From NCBI RefSeq assembly GCF_001618955.1, contig NZ_LVYV01000001.1:565501-629500 (forward strand): a stretch of 64,000 nt of DNA. The letters are read 5' to 3'. This document shows positions 42,128-52,005 of this stretch, in pieces. Source of the stretch: Tardiphaga robiniae (GTDB lineage: Bacteria > Pseudomonadota > Alphaproteobacteria > Rhizobiales > Xanthobacteraceae). The notes beneath the pieces are model-generated. The model was not told the DNA's origin and made no database searches. It worked only from the letters and a program-made list of their open reading frames with translations. Both the position numbers and the translations under genes were made by a program. Within the stretch, counting starts at the first letter, position 1, and each line of letters starts with the position of its first letter.

Positions 42128-43822
42128 ATGAAGAAATTGCGATCCCGCGTCACCACCGACGGCCTCGACCGTGCCCCGCACCGCGCTTTCATGCGCGCCA
42201 TGGGCCTCGACGACGAGGCGATCGCAAAACCCATGATCGGCGTGGTGTCGATGAAGGGCGAGCAGACGCCCTGCAACATGACCCATGACTTTCAGGTCGA
42301 CGCCGCCAAGACCGGTATTTCCGAAGCCGGCGGCACACCGCGCGAGTTCTCGACCATCTCGGTCTCCGATGCCATCAGCATGAACCATGAGGGCATGAAG
42401 TTCTCGCTGCTGTCGCGCGAAATCATCGCCGACAGTATCGAAGCTGTGATGCACGGCCTCGCCTATGACGCGCTGATCGGCTTCGGTGGCTGCGACAAGA
42501 CGTTGCCCGGCGTCATCATGGGCATGGTCCGATGCAACGTGCCGTCGATCTTCATCTATGGCGGCAGTTCGCTGCCGGGACTGCACAAAGGCAAGACGCT
42601 GACCGCGCTGGATTCCTATGAAGCCGTCGGCGCCTTCATGACCGGCGACATCGACAAGCAGGAGCTGGACGCCATCGAACGCGCGTGTCTGCCGACCATC
42701 GGCGCCTGCGCCGGCCAGTTCACCGCCAATACGATGGCGATGGTGTCCGAAGCGCTGGGGATCACCATGCCCAATGTCTCGATGATCCCCGGCGTCTATG
42801 CCGAGCGCGCGCAGTTCGCCCGGCGCGCCGGACGTCTGGTCATGGACATGCTGCGCAACGATGGCCCGCTGCCGCGCGACATCGTTACGCGCAAATCGCT
42901 GGAGAACGGCGCCGCCATCGTGGCCGCCACGGGCGGCTCCACCAATGCCGCGCTGCATCTGCCGGCCATCGCCAACGAGGCCGGCATCAAATTTACCATC
43001 GACGATGTCGGCGAGGTGTTCGCGCGCACGCCGCTGATCGGCAATCTGCGGCCGGGCGGCAAATATGTGGCCAAGGATGTCTACGATATCGGCGGCACGG
43101 CGGTCGTCATTCGTGCACTGGTCGAGAGCGGCCATATCGACGGTTCGTGCCTGACCATCACCGGCCGAACCATCGCGGAAGAATACGGCAACGCCAACAA
43201 GGCCGATGGCGAGATCATCTACAGTTCAGCAAAGCCGATCATGCCCGATGGCGGCGTCGCGGTGTTGAAGGGCAACCTGTCCCCCGATGGCGCAGTGATC
43301 AAGGTCGCCGGACTGAAGAAGACAGTGTTCGAAGGCACGGCGCGCGTGTTCGAGGACGAGGAAAGCTGCGTCGCCGCGGTGAAGGACCGCAGCTACAAGG
43401 AAGGCGATGTGCTGATCATCCGCAACGAGGGTCCGGTCGGCGGACCCGGCATGCGCGAGATGCTCGGGGTCACCGCGCTCATCTACGGCCAGGGTATGGG
43501 CGAGAAGGTCGCGCTGATCACCGACGGCCGCTTCTCCGGCGCCACGCGCGGCATGTGCATCGGCTATGTCTCCCCGGAAGCCTATATCGGCGGACCGCTC
43601 GCGCTGGTGCGTGATGGCGATCCGATCCGGATCGATGCGCCGGCGCGGCGACTGGATCTGATGATCGACGAGGCGGAATTTGCGGTACGCAAGGCGGCGT
43701 GGACCCAGCGTCCGCCGCGTCACCGCGCCGGTGCGCTGGCGAAATATGCCAAGCTCGTCGGACAGGCGCCCGGCGGGGCCGTCACGCATGACGGCGGCGC
43801 GGAATGGCCGTGGTTTGAGTGA
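42128..43822 (+). CDS. ilvD: IlvD/Edd-family dehydratase (dihydroxy-acid dehydratase)
   Basis: A 564-residue member of the IlvD/Edd family, normal length. The Fe-S ligand cysteines appear in QTPCNMT near 49, GGCDKTLPG near 122 and [12 protein letters not shown] near 195. The C-terminal block [19 protein letters not shown] is conserved. Dihydroxy-acid dehydratase makes 2-oxo acids in valine and isoleucine synthesis; relatives dehydrate sugar acids. No other ilv genes are nearby, and sugar-acid-type dehydrogenases lie just upstream, so a catabolic dehydratase is possible. Gene symbol at family level. Confidence 0.85.
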   Translation: MKKLRSRVTTDGLDRAPHRAFMRAMGLDDEAIAKPMIGVVSMKGEQTPCNMTHDFQVDAAKTGISEAGGTPREFSTISVSDAISMNHEGMKFSLLSREIIADSIEAVMHGLAYDALIGFGGCDKTLPGVIMGMVRCNVPSIFIYGGSSLPGLHKGKTLTALDSYEAVGAFMTGDIDKQELDAIERACLPTIGACAGQFTANTMAMVSEALGITMPNVSMIPGVYAERAQFARRAGRLVMDMLRNDGPLPRDIVTRKSLENGAAIVAATGGSTNAALHLPAIANEAGIKFTIDDVGEVFARTPLIGNLRPGGKYVAKDVYDIGGTAVVIRALVESGHIDGSCLTITGRTIAEEYGNANKADGEIIYSSAKPIMPDGGVAVLKGNLSPDGAVIKVAGLKKTVFEGTARVFEDEESCVAAVKDRSYKEGDVLIIRNEGPVGGPGMREMLGVTALIYGQGMGEKVALITDGRFSGATRGMCIGYVSPEAYIGGPLALVRDGDPIRIDAPARRLDLMIDEAEFAVRKAAWTQRPPRHRAGALAKYAKLVGQAPGGAVTHDGGAEWPWFE

Positions 43823-43847
43823 GTAATCCTGGCGCCGGCGTCGCGCT

Positions 43848-44033
43848 CCTTCTCCCCGCACTGCGCGGGGAGAAGGTCGGGACGACGGGCAAGGCAATGG
43901 CCTATCATCTCGCATGGTCTATCGGGTCGGGATCGGTGCGAACCGTGAGTGCGATTGTGCGACGACTACAGCGCGCCGCCCCTCACCCGCCGCGAAAACG
44001 CGGCGACCTCTCCCCGTAAAGAACGGGGAGAGG
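43848..44033. repeat. Dispersed hairpin repeat ('cctctccccgc' family), second copy
   Basis: Two strong hairpins flank the gap between the dehydratase and the BKACE gene: ccttctccccgc / gcggggagaagg at 43848-43876 and cctctccccgt / acggggagagg at 44007-44033. The arrangement mirrors that at 24655-24835, including ccctcacccgc-type sequence in front of the second hairpin. It probably works as a two-way terminator between convergent genes. Confidence 0.7.
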
Positions 44034-44849
44034 TTAGAGCGCCGTCGCGGCGCGCAGCTCATCCGCCGTCGCGTACTTCAGCCCGACAGCTTCGATCGCG
44101 CGTCGCGCCGCCGCAACCAGATCCTGATTGCCTTTGGCGCGGCAGCCATCCGGCAGCAATTCGTTGTTCTCGAAGCCGACGCGGATATGACCGCCGAGCA
44201 ATGCGCCCGCGGTGACACAGGCCGTCTCCTGCGCACCGAAGGCGCAGACACTCCAGTGTTCGAATGTTGGCGCACCGGGCACGACGAACGGCAGCAGATC
44301 GGCCGGATGCGACGTCTGCCCCGCCGTATAGCGGCCGAGCACGAACAGCGCTGGCAGCTTCTCGAACGGCACCAGCCCGCGTTTGCGAAACTCTGCAAGC
44401 CGCACGGCGTCAGCCGCATCGTAGAGAATGATCTGCGGCGTCACGCGCTCGCGCTTCATCCAGCCGAGCAGATCGGCGAAGGCCTGCTCCTCGCCGGCAT
44501 CGGGTACCAGTTCGCGCAGCGCCAGCGACGCCGCTTCCGGCTTCACCGCCTGCACCACGGCGCGCTGCTGCGCCGGTGTGTATTTGCCGAGCGCCTCGGA
44601 GGTGATCTGGATGACGAGCCTGTCGCCGACTGCACTGCGGATCGCCGCGATGGCGTCCCGATAGGCCGCCGCATCGAGCAGGTGACTGCCGTCGGCATTG
44701 CGCACATGGGCATGGATCATCGCCGCGCCTGCCTCAAGGCAATGCGCGGCCGTCACCGCCAACTCCGCCGGCGTCAGCGGCACGGCGGGATGGTCGGCCT
44801 TGACCTTGCGGCCGCCGTTTGGGGCGACCGCAATGGCAACGAGAGACAT
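44034..44849 (-). CDS. BKACE-family beta-keto acid cleavage enzyme
   Basis: A 271-residue protein of the beta-keto acid cleavage enzyme family (DUF849), a TIM-barrel zinc enzyme that splits a beta-keto acid with acetyl-CoA. The metal histidines are in MIHAHVRNADG near residue 45, and a C-terminal Glu/Asn motif is in GFENNELLPDG. It is somewhat shorter than the usual ~295 residues. It is preceded by a RidA-family gene (three-base gap), which suits a pathway producing reactive imine or keto intermediates. Substrate unknown. Confidence 0.85.
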   Translation of the reverse strand: MSLVAIAVAPNGGRKVKADHPAVPLTPAELAVTAAHCLEAGAAMIHAHVRNADGSHLLDAAAYRDAIAAIRSAVGDRLVIQITSEALGKYTPAQQRAVVQAVKPEAASLALRELVPDAGEEQAFADLLGWMKRERVTPQIILYDAADAVRLAEFRKRGLVPFEKLPALFVLGRYTAGQTSHPADLLPFVVPGAPTFEHWSVCAFGAQETACVTAGALLGGHIRVGFENNELLPDGCRAKGNQDLVAAARRAIEAVGLKYATADELRAATAL

Positions 44850-44852
44850 GAT

Positions 44853-45212
44853 TTACGGAATCGCTGCGATGACGGCGATCTCGACCTTGATGGCGGGGTC
44901 CGCGAGCTTCGACTCGACGCAGGCGCGTGCGGGGCCAACTTCGGGCACCCAGGCATCCCACACCGTGTTCACGGCATCGCGGTCGTTGATATTCGGCAGC
45001 CAGACGGTCGCGCTGAGGATGTTGTTCTTGTCGGTGCCGGCTTCCTTGAGCAGCGCATCGATCTTGTCGAGCACCTGCTTGGTCTGCGTCTTGACGTCGC
45101 CCGAATATTCATCCGGCACCTGGCCGGCGAGGTAGACGGTGTTGCCATGGATGGAAGCCTGACTGAGACGCTTGCCGGGACCGAGACGCTTGATCATGCA
45201 GAAGTCTTTCAT
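44853..45212 (-). CDS. RidA (YjgF/YER057c/UK114) family protein
   Basis: A 119-residue protein: LGPGKRLSQASIHGNTVYLAGQVPDE at the start and CVESKLADPAIKVEIAVIA at the end, the usual RidA frame. The arginine that contacts the substrate carboxylate in true RidA is followed here by an ACVESKLA loop (GPARACVE), as in the Rid2-7 subfamilies. These proteins deaminate reactive enamines/imines or have catabolic roles. An internal ATG five codons downstream is an alternative start. It is co-transcribed with the BKACE gene. Confidence 0.87.
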   Translation of the reverse strand: MKDFCMIKRLGPGKRLSQASIHGNTVYLAGQVPDEYSGDVKTQTKQVLDKIDALLKEAGTDKNNILSATVWLPNINDRDAVNTVWDAWVPEVGPARACVESKLADPAIKVEIAVIAAIP

Positions 45213-45317
45213 TGAGTGTGGAACGGAGTGACCCGGGCGCGACCATCCCCGCTCGGAACTGGCCCGTCAAGCCCATGACGCCACCCGGCACAAGTGGCCC
45301 CGCGTGGACCACTTCCA

Positions 45318-45641
45318 CTATTCCGCGGCGCGGGCCCGCTTCACGGCATCGTCCATCAACGCCTTTGGCGCGGGCAGACGCAGCTTGCGGCCATGCTGCA
45401 GATAGAGCAGCGCGACGCGCTTCGGATCGGACAGGTTCCAGATTTCGACCGCGGGCAGCCGCCCCACCAGCGTCACGGACGGTCGATGGGCGATGACATG
45501 GGACAGGATCGCGGATTTCGGCCCCTTCCTGAATTTCCGGCGCACTTTTCGTGCGGCATTCTCATTGGCTGCCAGCCAACGGATCTTGGGTCCGCGGCCG
45601 CGGTTCAGAAGCCAAGAAAAGATTCGCAAAATGAATGGCAT
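45318..45641 (-). CDS. Hypothetical basic protein
   Basis: A 107-residue, strongly basic protein (NENAARKVRRKFRKGPKSAIL near residue 27) with a hydrophobic N-terminus (MPFILRIFSWLLN) too short for a clear signal. No family recognised. It is a reasonable gene by codon bias and position, with only an A-rich weak ribosome site before the ATG at 45641. Confidence 0.5.
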   Translation of the reverse strand: MPFILRIFSWLLNRGRGPKIRWLAANENAARKVRRKFRKGPKSAILSHVIAHRPSVTLVGRLPAVEIWNLSDPKRVALLYLQHGRKLRLPAPKALMDDAVKRARAAE

Positions 45642-45761
45642 ACGGCTTTTCTTTTTGCCCGGTTGCAGCGACGCTGGCGCGCTCGCGCTGTCTTGTCTTA
45701 GACCGGTTCATCGACAGGGGTAAAGCGGCGCGATCAAGGCGAAAGGTCGCGATGCCATAGA

Positions 45762-45839
45762 GAATGAAGCATTCCCTAGGGAATGACGCATTCCCCGGGG
45801 AACGACGCGCTCCCCCCCGGGAATGACACGTTCCCTTGG
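45762..45839. repeat. Tandem array of four ~20-bp palindromic units upstream of recQ
   Basis: Four adjacent units of 19, 19, 21 and 19 bases (gaatgaagcattccctagg, gaatgacgcattccccggg, gaacgacgcgctccc..., gaatgacacgttcccttgg) run up to about 38 bases before recQ; a degenerate fifth follows. Each join makes a near-perfect palindrome such as cattccctagggaatg, spaced about two helical turns. Layout suggests cooperative protein binding. Nothing else in the window resembles it. Confidence 0.75.
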
Positions 45840-45877
45840 GATATACGCGACCCTCGAATCAGGAATAGACCTGCGCC

Positions 45878-47755
<1,878 letters not shown>

Positions 47756-47819
47756 CGGCAGTTCCGAGCCCGGAGCACGAATGTCTCCAGCGAATGCGGG
47801 CGATCGACGCCACCGATGT

Positions 47820-48152
47820 CTATCGGGCGGGCTTGTAACCCTTGATGACGGACTCCGACTTCTTCAGGGCCGCCACAAGTTCCTCGCCGGTCATCAACGC
47901 AGTCGTCTGGCTGGACTTGATGGCGCCGCCCGCCGCAATCGCGACGGCGATGGCTGCCATGCTCTCGATATCCGGCACATCGGCGATCAGCATCACGTCA
48001 TATTCGCCCAGGCAATACCAACCACCGATCAATGTTCCTCCGACCGCCTCCGTCGTCTGCCGTCCAACGGATTCAACGCGGTTCTGCGGATTCTTCATTT
48101 GCGCGGCCCATGATTCCGGCGTGTAGGCAGCCTGATACATATAGAGCGGCAT
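47820..48152 (-). CDS. GYD-domain protein
   Basis: A 110-residue small dimeric ferredoxin-like protein. MPLYMYQAAYTPESWAAQMKNP and GGWYCLGEYDVMLIADVPDIESMAAIAVAIAAGG match the GYD family. The function of the family is not established. GGAGG lies six bases before the ATG. Confidence 0.82.
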   Translation of the reverse strand: MPLYMYQAAYTPESWAAQMKNPQNRVESVGRQTTEAVGGTLIGGWYCLGEYDVMLIADVPDIESMAAIAVAIAAGGAIKSSQTTALMTGEELVAALKKSESVIKGYKPAR

Positions 48153-48187
48153 GTTCGACCTCCGTCAGCCGGGATTGTCCTGACCTT

Positions 48188-48691
48188 TCACCGGGAGAAG
48201 AGCGCGAGCTTCGCCATTTTCACGGCACGACCTAACTCTATTCGCGCGATGATACCGGCAGCGATCTGCATGGTGGCGCCGATTGCCCAGCTCAAACAGA
48301 TGATGCCAGCCGTCCTGGGGCCGACAGTTTCACCCAGAATGATACTGGAGACTGACGTGATCGCCGTCACCGATGTTATGAAGGTACCGGCCGCAGTGAG
48401 CAGCTCCACCATATCCGCACTGTTGCCCAGCCCGCGCCATAGCGGCAGATGCATGCGGTAATCGGCAGGAACCTGGGGCAGATCGATCCCGAGATAGAAG
48501 CCGGTAGCCCCATAAATGATCATGGCGAACACGACTTCACCCGAACCGATGACCTCGATGAAGCGGCCGACCTCGGCAACGAACAACCCGCAGGCAGCCC
48601 CAAGCAAAGCGAGTCCGGTCCGTTCGAGGATGTGCGCCAACCTGCTGAGGGTCGAGCGGGTGTGCCACGATGCGCTGGGCTTGATGATCAT
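48188..48691 (-). CDS. Hypothetical four-helix membrane protein
   Basis: A 167-residue protein with about four hydrophobic segments (GLALLGAACGLFVAEVGRFI, VVFAMIIYGATGFYLGI, TAAGTFITSVTAITSVSSII, GIICLSWAIGATMQIAAGII) and a basic cytoplasmic end. GAGGATC precedes the ATG. It is on the same strand as the GYD gene downstream, about 35 bases away. Family not recognised. Confidence 0.62.
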   Translation of the reverse strand: MIIKPSASWHTRSTLSRLAHILERTGLALLGAACGLFVAEVGRFIEVIGSGEVVFAMIIYGATGFYLGIDLPQVPADYRMHLPLWRGLGNSADMVELLTAAGTFITSVTAITSVSSIILGETVGPRTAGIICLSWAIGATMQIAAGIIARIELGRAVKMAKLALFSR

Positions 48692-48869
48692 GTGATCCTC
48701 GTCTGCCCATGAGCCTGCCGAGGAGGAGTTTTGAGGTCCATCCTCCGCAATAACAAGCAGTGGTGCTTACCTAAATTGGATGGGTCGGCGGCACCTGCTT
48801 CGGTGAAGTGAAAACACGCGTCCGCATTCTCGCGGCGCTTGCGCGTCCGAGCTATGAGCATTCCTTCGA

Positions 48870-49015
48870 CCCTCTCCGAAAAGAGGGCGTGCGGAACGCC
48901 GGGTGCCCGATGCACCCTTGGGCCTGATGCGAATGCGGTCTTCCGCATGGGGTAATGCATCAGGACTTTCGGAAAGCACGAGCGATTGCCCAGCGTTCCG
49001 CCTGCGGTGTTTTTT
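48870..49015 (+). ncRNA. Candidate structured RNA
   Basis: Several nested stems are seen directly: ccctct/agaggg (48870-48887); a closing stem gcggaacgc (48891-48899) with gcgttccgc (48993-49001); inside it gggtgc/gcaccc (48901-48917) and a compound hairpin cctgatgc (48923) with gcatcagg (48957) whose inner stem is atgcgg/ccgcat. A run of six T follows at 49010-49015, suggesting an intrinsic terminator on the plus strand. Perfect pairing at each level makes chance unlikely. It is not a tRNA and I do not recognise the class. Confidence 0.4.
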
Positions 49016-49396
49016 CGGTTGCTTGCACTTTGCCTCAACGAACGATCCGATCACCGAATTAAAGTCCCAAGGCGATGGGAAGGGAGCCTCAAGCGAGTAA
49101 GCCGGACACGTTTTGACTTGGTCGTCCGTCACACTGTCCAGAATTCTTTCCATCCCAAGGTCGGCCGTCTCCTTGCCAGTGGCAGTGCTGGCGCAGATCC
49201 GTCCTGCCCGAAGACAGACGTCACCCATGAACCGCGTAACGCCGCATCTCCGGCGTCCACCGCATCCAGCCCCGCGAACGTGACGATCGCGCTCGCCCCT
49301 CTCATCGGGGCCGGACGAAGGGGGATATAATCAAGATGGAGATATTGTTAACGGAGAGTAGGAAAAATATCTGGTAGGCTTCCTGGCCCCCAAACT

Positions 49397-49574
49397 GTCA
49401 TTCCGGGGCGGGACCGACGCCGCAGGCGACGGGACCGAACCCGGAATCTCGACATGGGAGTCTCCGTAGAGCCAAACACTCCGGGATTCCGGGTTCACAC
49501 CGATCCGCTACGCGGCTCGATGTGCCCCGGAATGACGAGAGTGAGTGAACACATCGAGATTCCCCGGAATGACA
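49397..49574. repeat. Intergenic palindromic repeat ('attccggg' family), second copy
   Basis: Blocks gtcattccggggcggg, cccggaatctcg, ctccgggattccgggttc and ccccggaatgac alternate in inverted orientation, using the same words as the repeat at 4359-4486. It sits in the long gene-free stretch and can fold into large hairpins. Confidence 0.65.
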
Positions 49575-49807
49575 GCGTGGGGCGAAGCGCTTCGGACTTT
49601 GTCCGCCATTTCACGGCATTGAAGAATACGGATGACGCAAATACCGCCAAAGGCGCCAAAACCGCTGGATTCGTAAGTATCCGGTTACGCGACGAAACAA
49701 ATCTCTGCACCCACGAAACAATTTTCTACACGGACGCCATCGGCTGGAAACCGGCCGGGACTACACCTCCAAGCAACAAGTAGCCGCGTAGACGGCAGGA
49801 GGCCGCC

Positions 49808-50005
49808 ATGAACCACTCGATCCACAGCGCAGACCGCAGCACGCATCTCAAGATCGTCGTTGTCGCCTTGGTTGCCGGCATCGCGGTTGCAGGTTTCGGC
49901 ATTGCCGCCCGCACGGGCACCAGCGACGGCACCCAGACGGCCCGCATCATCAAGGCCGGCCAGCCGACCGCGCTCACCAGTTCGAACACGACGGCGGTTC
50001 GCTGA
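49808..50005 (+). CDS. Small single-span membrane protein
   Basis: A 65-residue protein: a short charged N-terminus, one membrane segment (IVVVALVAGIAVAGFGIAA, about 16-34) and a Thr/Ser-rich C-terminus. GCAGGAGG precedes the ATG at the ideal distance, so it is very likely translated. No known function. Confidence 0.65.
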   Translation: MNHSIHSADRSTHLKIVVVALVAGIAVAGFGIAARTGTSDGTQTARIIKAGQPTALTSSNTTAVR

Positions 50006-50178
50006 TTGTCGCATCAGGACACCGGACCGGTTTGACCTAAATCAGCGTGATGTACCGCTATCCCGGGATCAGCGGCACGCGCCGGTGATCCCGGCGCATC
50101 ACGCGATTCAACCTTGGCACCCTCGACAGCCCCTCTGTCCTGCCATAGTAAATCCTTGAGCGCATCGACGCGCCGAAG

Positions 50179-51411
50179 ATGCAGGACAGACCTTTGACTG
50201 TGACAGATGTGCCGCCGGGTGCAGGCGAAGCCAACAGCACCATTCGTCAAGCTTCCGCGACGAGTCCCAAGACCGCAAACCAGACTGCAACCGACGCGAT
50301 CATCAATTCCTATGCCGGCCGATCGATGCCCATCGATCATCTGCGGACCTTCGTCACGCCCGAGATGAATTTCGCGACCCGCACCATCAAGGCGGGCGCA
50401 CCGGTGCGGCCGCTGACTTACGGCAAGCGCGCGCTGCCAGACTTTCCGATCGTCTCCACCGCCGGCACCTTCGACATCTACGACTATGTCTCGCGCAACC
50501 GCGTCGCCGGACTTCTGGTGATGAAGGACGACGAAGTGCTGCTTGAGCATTACGACCTCGGCATCGATGCCGGTACGCGCTGGCTGTCGATGTCGATGGC
50601 GAAATCCTTCAGCACCACGCTGGTGGGCGCCGCCATCCAGGACGGCTATATCCAGAGCGTCGACGACCCGCTGACCAGGTATCTTCCCGAATTTTCCGGC
50701 ACCGCCTATGAGGGCGTCAGCGTAAGGACGCTGATGCAGATGACGTCGGGCTTGCGCTGGAGCGACGACCAGACCGATGCGAATTCCGAGCGCCGCAAGA
50801 TGCTCGCATTGCAGGTCGGGCAAGAGCCCGGCGCCGTCATGCGCTACATGGCCGAACGCCCGCGCGCCGCGACGCCCGGCACGCAATGGACCTATTCGAC
50901 CGGCGATACCCATGTTGTCGGCGCGCTGGTGAAGGCCGCCACCGGCAAATGGCTGAGCGACTATCTCTCCGAGAAAATCTGGTCGAAGCTCGGCATGGAG
51001 CAGGACGGCGCGTGGTGGCTGGAAGCACCAGGCGGGTTAGAGGTCGCTGGCAGCGGCATGTTTGCCACCCTGCGTGACTATGCCAGATTCGGCCGGTTCA
51101 TTCTTGACGACGGCGTGATTGACGGTGAACGCGTGCTGCCGGAAGGCTGGGTGCGCGAGGCCGGCGCGGCAAGGCAGATCAACGGCCGGCGCGTCGATTA
51201 CGGCTATATGTGGTGGATCGTGCCGACGCCCGACGGCACGCTCGATGACGGCGCCTTCGTCGCGCGCGGTATTTTCGGCCAGATGCTGTACATCAATCCG
51301 AAACAGCGCGTGATCTGCGTGGTGCTCAGCGCACGCTCGAAACCGACGACGCTGAACGCGCCGATTCTGGACAATGATTTCTTCAATGCGGTGGTGAAGG
51401 CGCTGGCGTAA
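50179..51411 (+). CDS. Serine hydrolase (class C beta-lactamase family)
   Basis: A 410-residue protein with the serine beta-lactamase / penicillin-binding fold. The catalytic Ser-x-x-Lys is in SMAKS near residue 140 and the Tyr motif is in TYSTGD near 240. LMQMTSGLRWSDD is typical of the 6-aminohexanoate-dimer hydrolase / EstB-like branch. There is no clear signal peptide at the chosen ATG (50179). It probably hydrolyses an ester or amide rather than a beta-lactam. Confidence 0.85.
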   Translation: MQDRPLTVTDVPPGAGEANSTIRQASATSPKTANQTATDAIINSYAGRSMPIDHLRTFVTPEMNFATRTIKAGAPVRPLTYGKRALPDFPIVSTAGTFDIYDYVSRNRVAGLLVMKDDEVLLEHYDLGIDAGTRWLSMSMAKSFSTTLVGAAIQDGYIQSVDDPLTRYLPEFSGTAYEGVSVRTLMQMTSGLRWSDDQTDANSERRKMLALQVGQEPGAVMRYMAERPRAATPGTQWTYSTGDTHVVGALVKAATGKWLSDYLSEKIWSKLGMEQDGAWWLEAPGGLEVAGSGMFATLRDYARFGRFILDDGVIDGERVLPEGWVREAGAARQINGRRVDYGYMWWIVPTPDGTLDDGAFVARGIFGQMLYINPKQRVICVVLSARSKPTTLNAPILDNDFFNAVVKALA

Positions 51412-51422
51412 TCGCGCGACCG

Positions 51423-51815
51423 CTAGGTGTGATGCGCGAAATCCGCCGGGGTCAGTTCGATCGGCTGGCCATGCGGCGTGCGATCGGCGGCGTGATCCCA
51501 GGCGTCGCGGTAGCGATGAAGCGCATCCGCCGTCGTCACGCCCTTCTCGGCGATCAGATTTTCCAGCGTCGCCAGCCAGTGTCGGTAATAGGTCTCCCCG
51601 GTGTCGGCATCGCCACCCGCTTGGGCGCGCTTGATCTCGGCAGCCAGCGCCGCAGCCCATTCCGTCCAGGTGAACACGCCGCGCTCATGCAGTGTCACGG
51701 CCATGGCAAAGGCCTGGGCCTCCCACGGCTCGCGAAACACCGGACCCTCGGCGTCACAGGGAATGCTCGGGATTTCGACCGTCGCACGCGTTGCAGCCTG
51801 AGTATTGGTCGTCAT
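51423..51815 (-). CDS. Nitrile hydratase accessory protein (orphan)
   Basis: A 130-residue protein matching the nitrile hydratase activator/accessory family: GPVFREPWEAQAFAMAVTLHERGVFTWTEWAAALAAEI, then TYYRHWLATLENLIAEKG. It resembles the N-terminal half of the beta subunit and helps metal insertion into the alpha subunit. In usual operons it follows the alpha and beta genes; here neither is in the window and both neighbours are unrelated. The ATG at 51815 (MTTNTQ) is preferred to one six codons upstream. It may serve a nitrile or thiocyanate hydratase encoded elsewhere, or be a remnant. Confidence 0.85.
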   Translation of the reverse strand: MTTNTQAATRATVEIPSIPCDAEGPVFREPWEAQAFAMAVTLHERGVFTWTEWAAALAAEIKRAQAGGDADTGETYYRHWLATLENLIAEKGVTTADALHRYRDAWDHAADRTPHGQPIELTPADFAHHT

Positions 51816-52005
51816 CGCGCGGACTCTCATCACTTGTTATCTGAACATGCTGCCAACATTGGAATCCATCACAGATGCCGCTGCAAGGCAATGTGTGGGG
51901 CAATGCTGAAACTGCGGGCTTGCATTGCCCAATGTGCAATCTTGCCGCGCACGCGAATTTGCGTCATTCGCTGCGCGTGGCCAATTGACTGAAGGTGGAA
52001 TGCAT

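Larger units (their letters stand above)
48692..49807. other. Long stretch without a convincing gene
   Basis: About 1.1 kb. It holds a candidate structured RNA (48870-49015), a region of mixed composition at about 49020-49340 where the open frames on either strand are not protein-like, and a palindromic repeat (49397-49574). The last 200 bases look like an ordinary upstream region for the small gene at 49808. Confidence 0.6.

Noticed and set aside
44853-45212. Translation-inhibitor (RNase) role of the RidA-like protein
   Set aside because: That old family name is not supported by the genomic context; the pairing with a keto-acid cleavage enzyme fits an enzymatic role better.
48688-49228. Two overlapping minus-strand frames in the long gap
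   Set aside because: They cross the candidate RNA stems, have no ribosome site and no coherent protein pattern.
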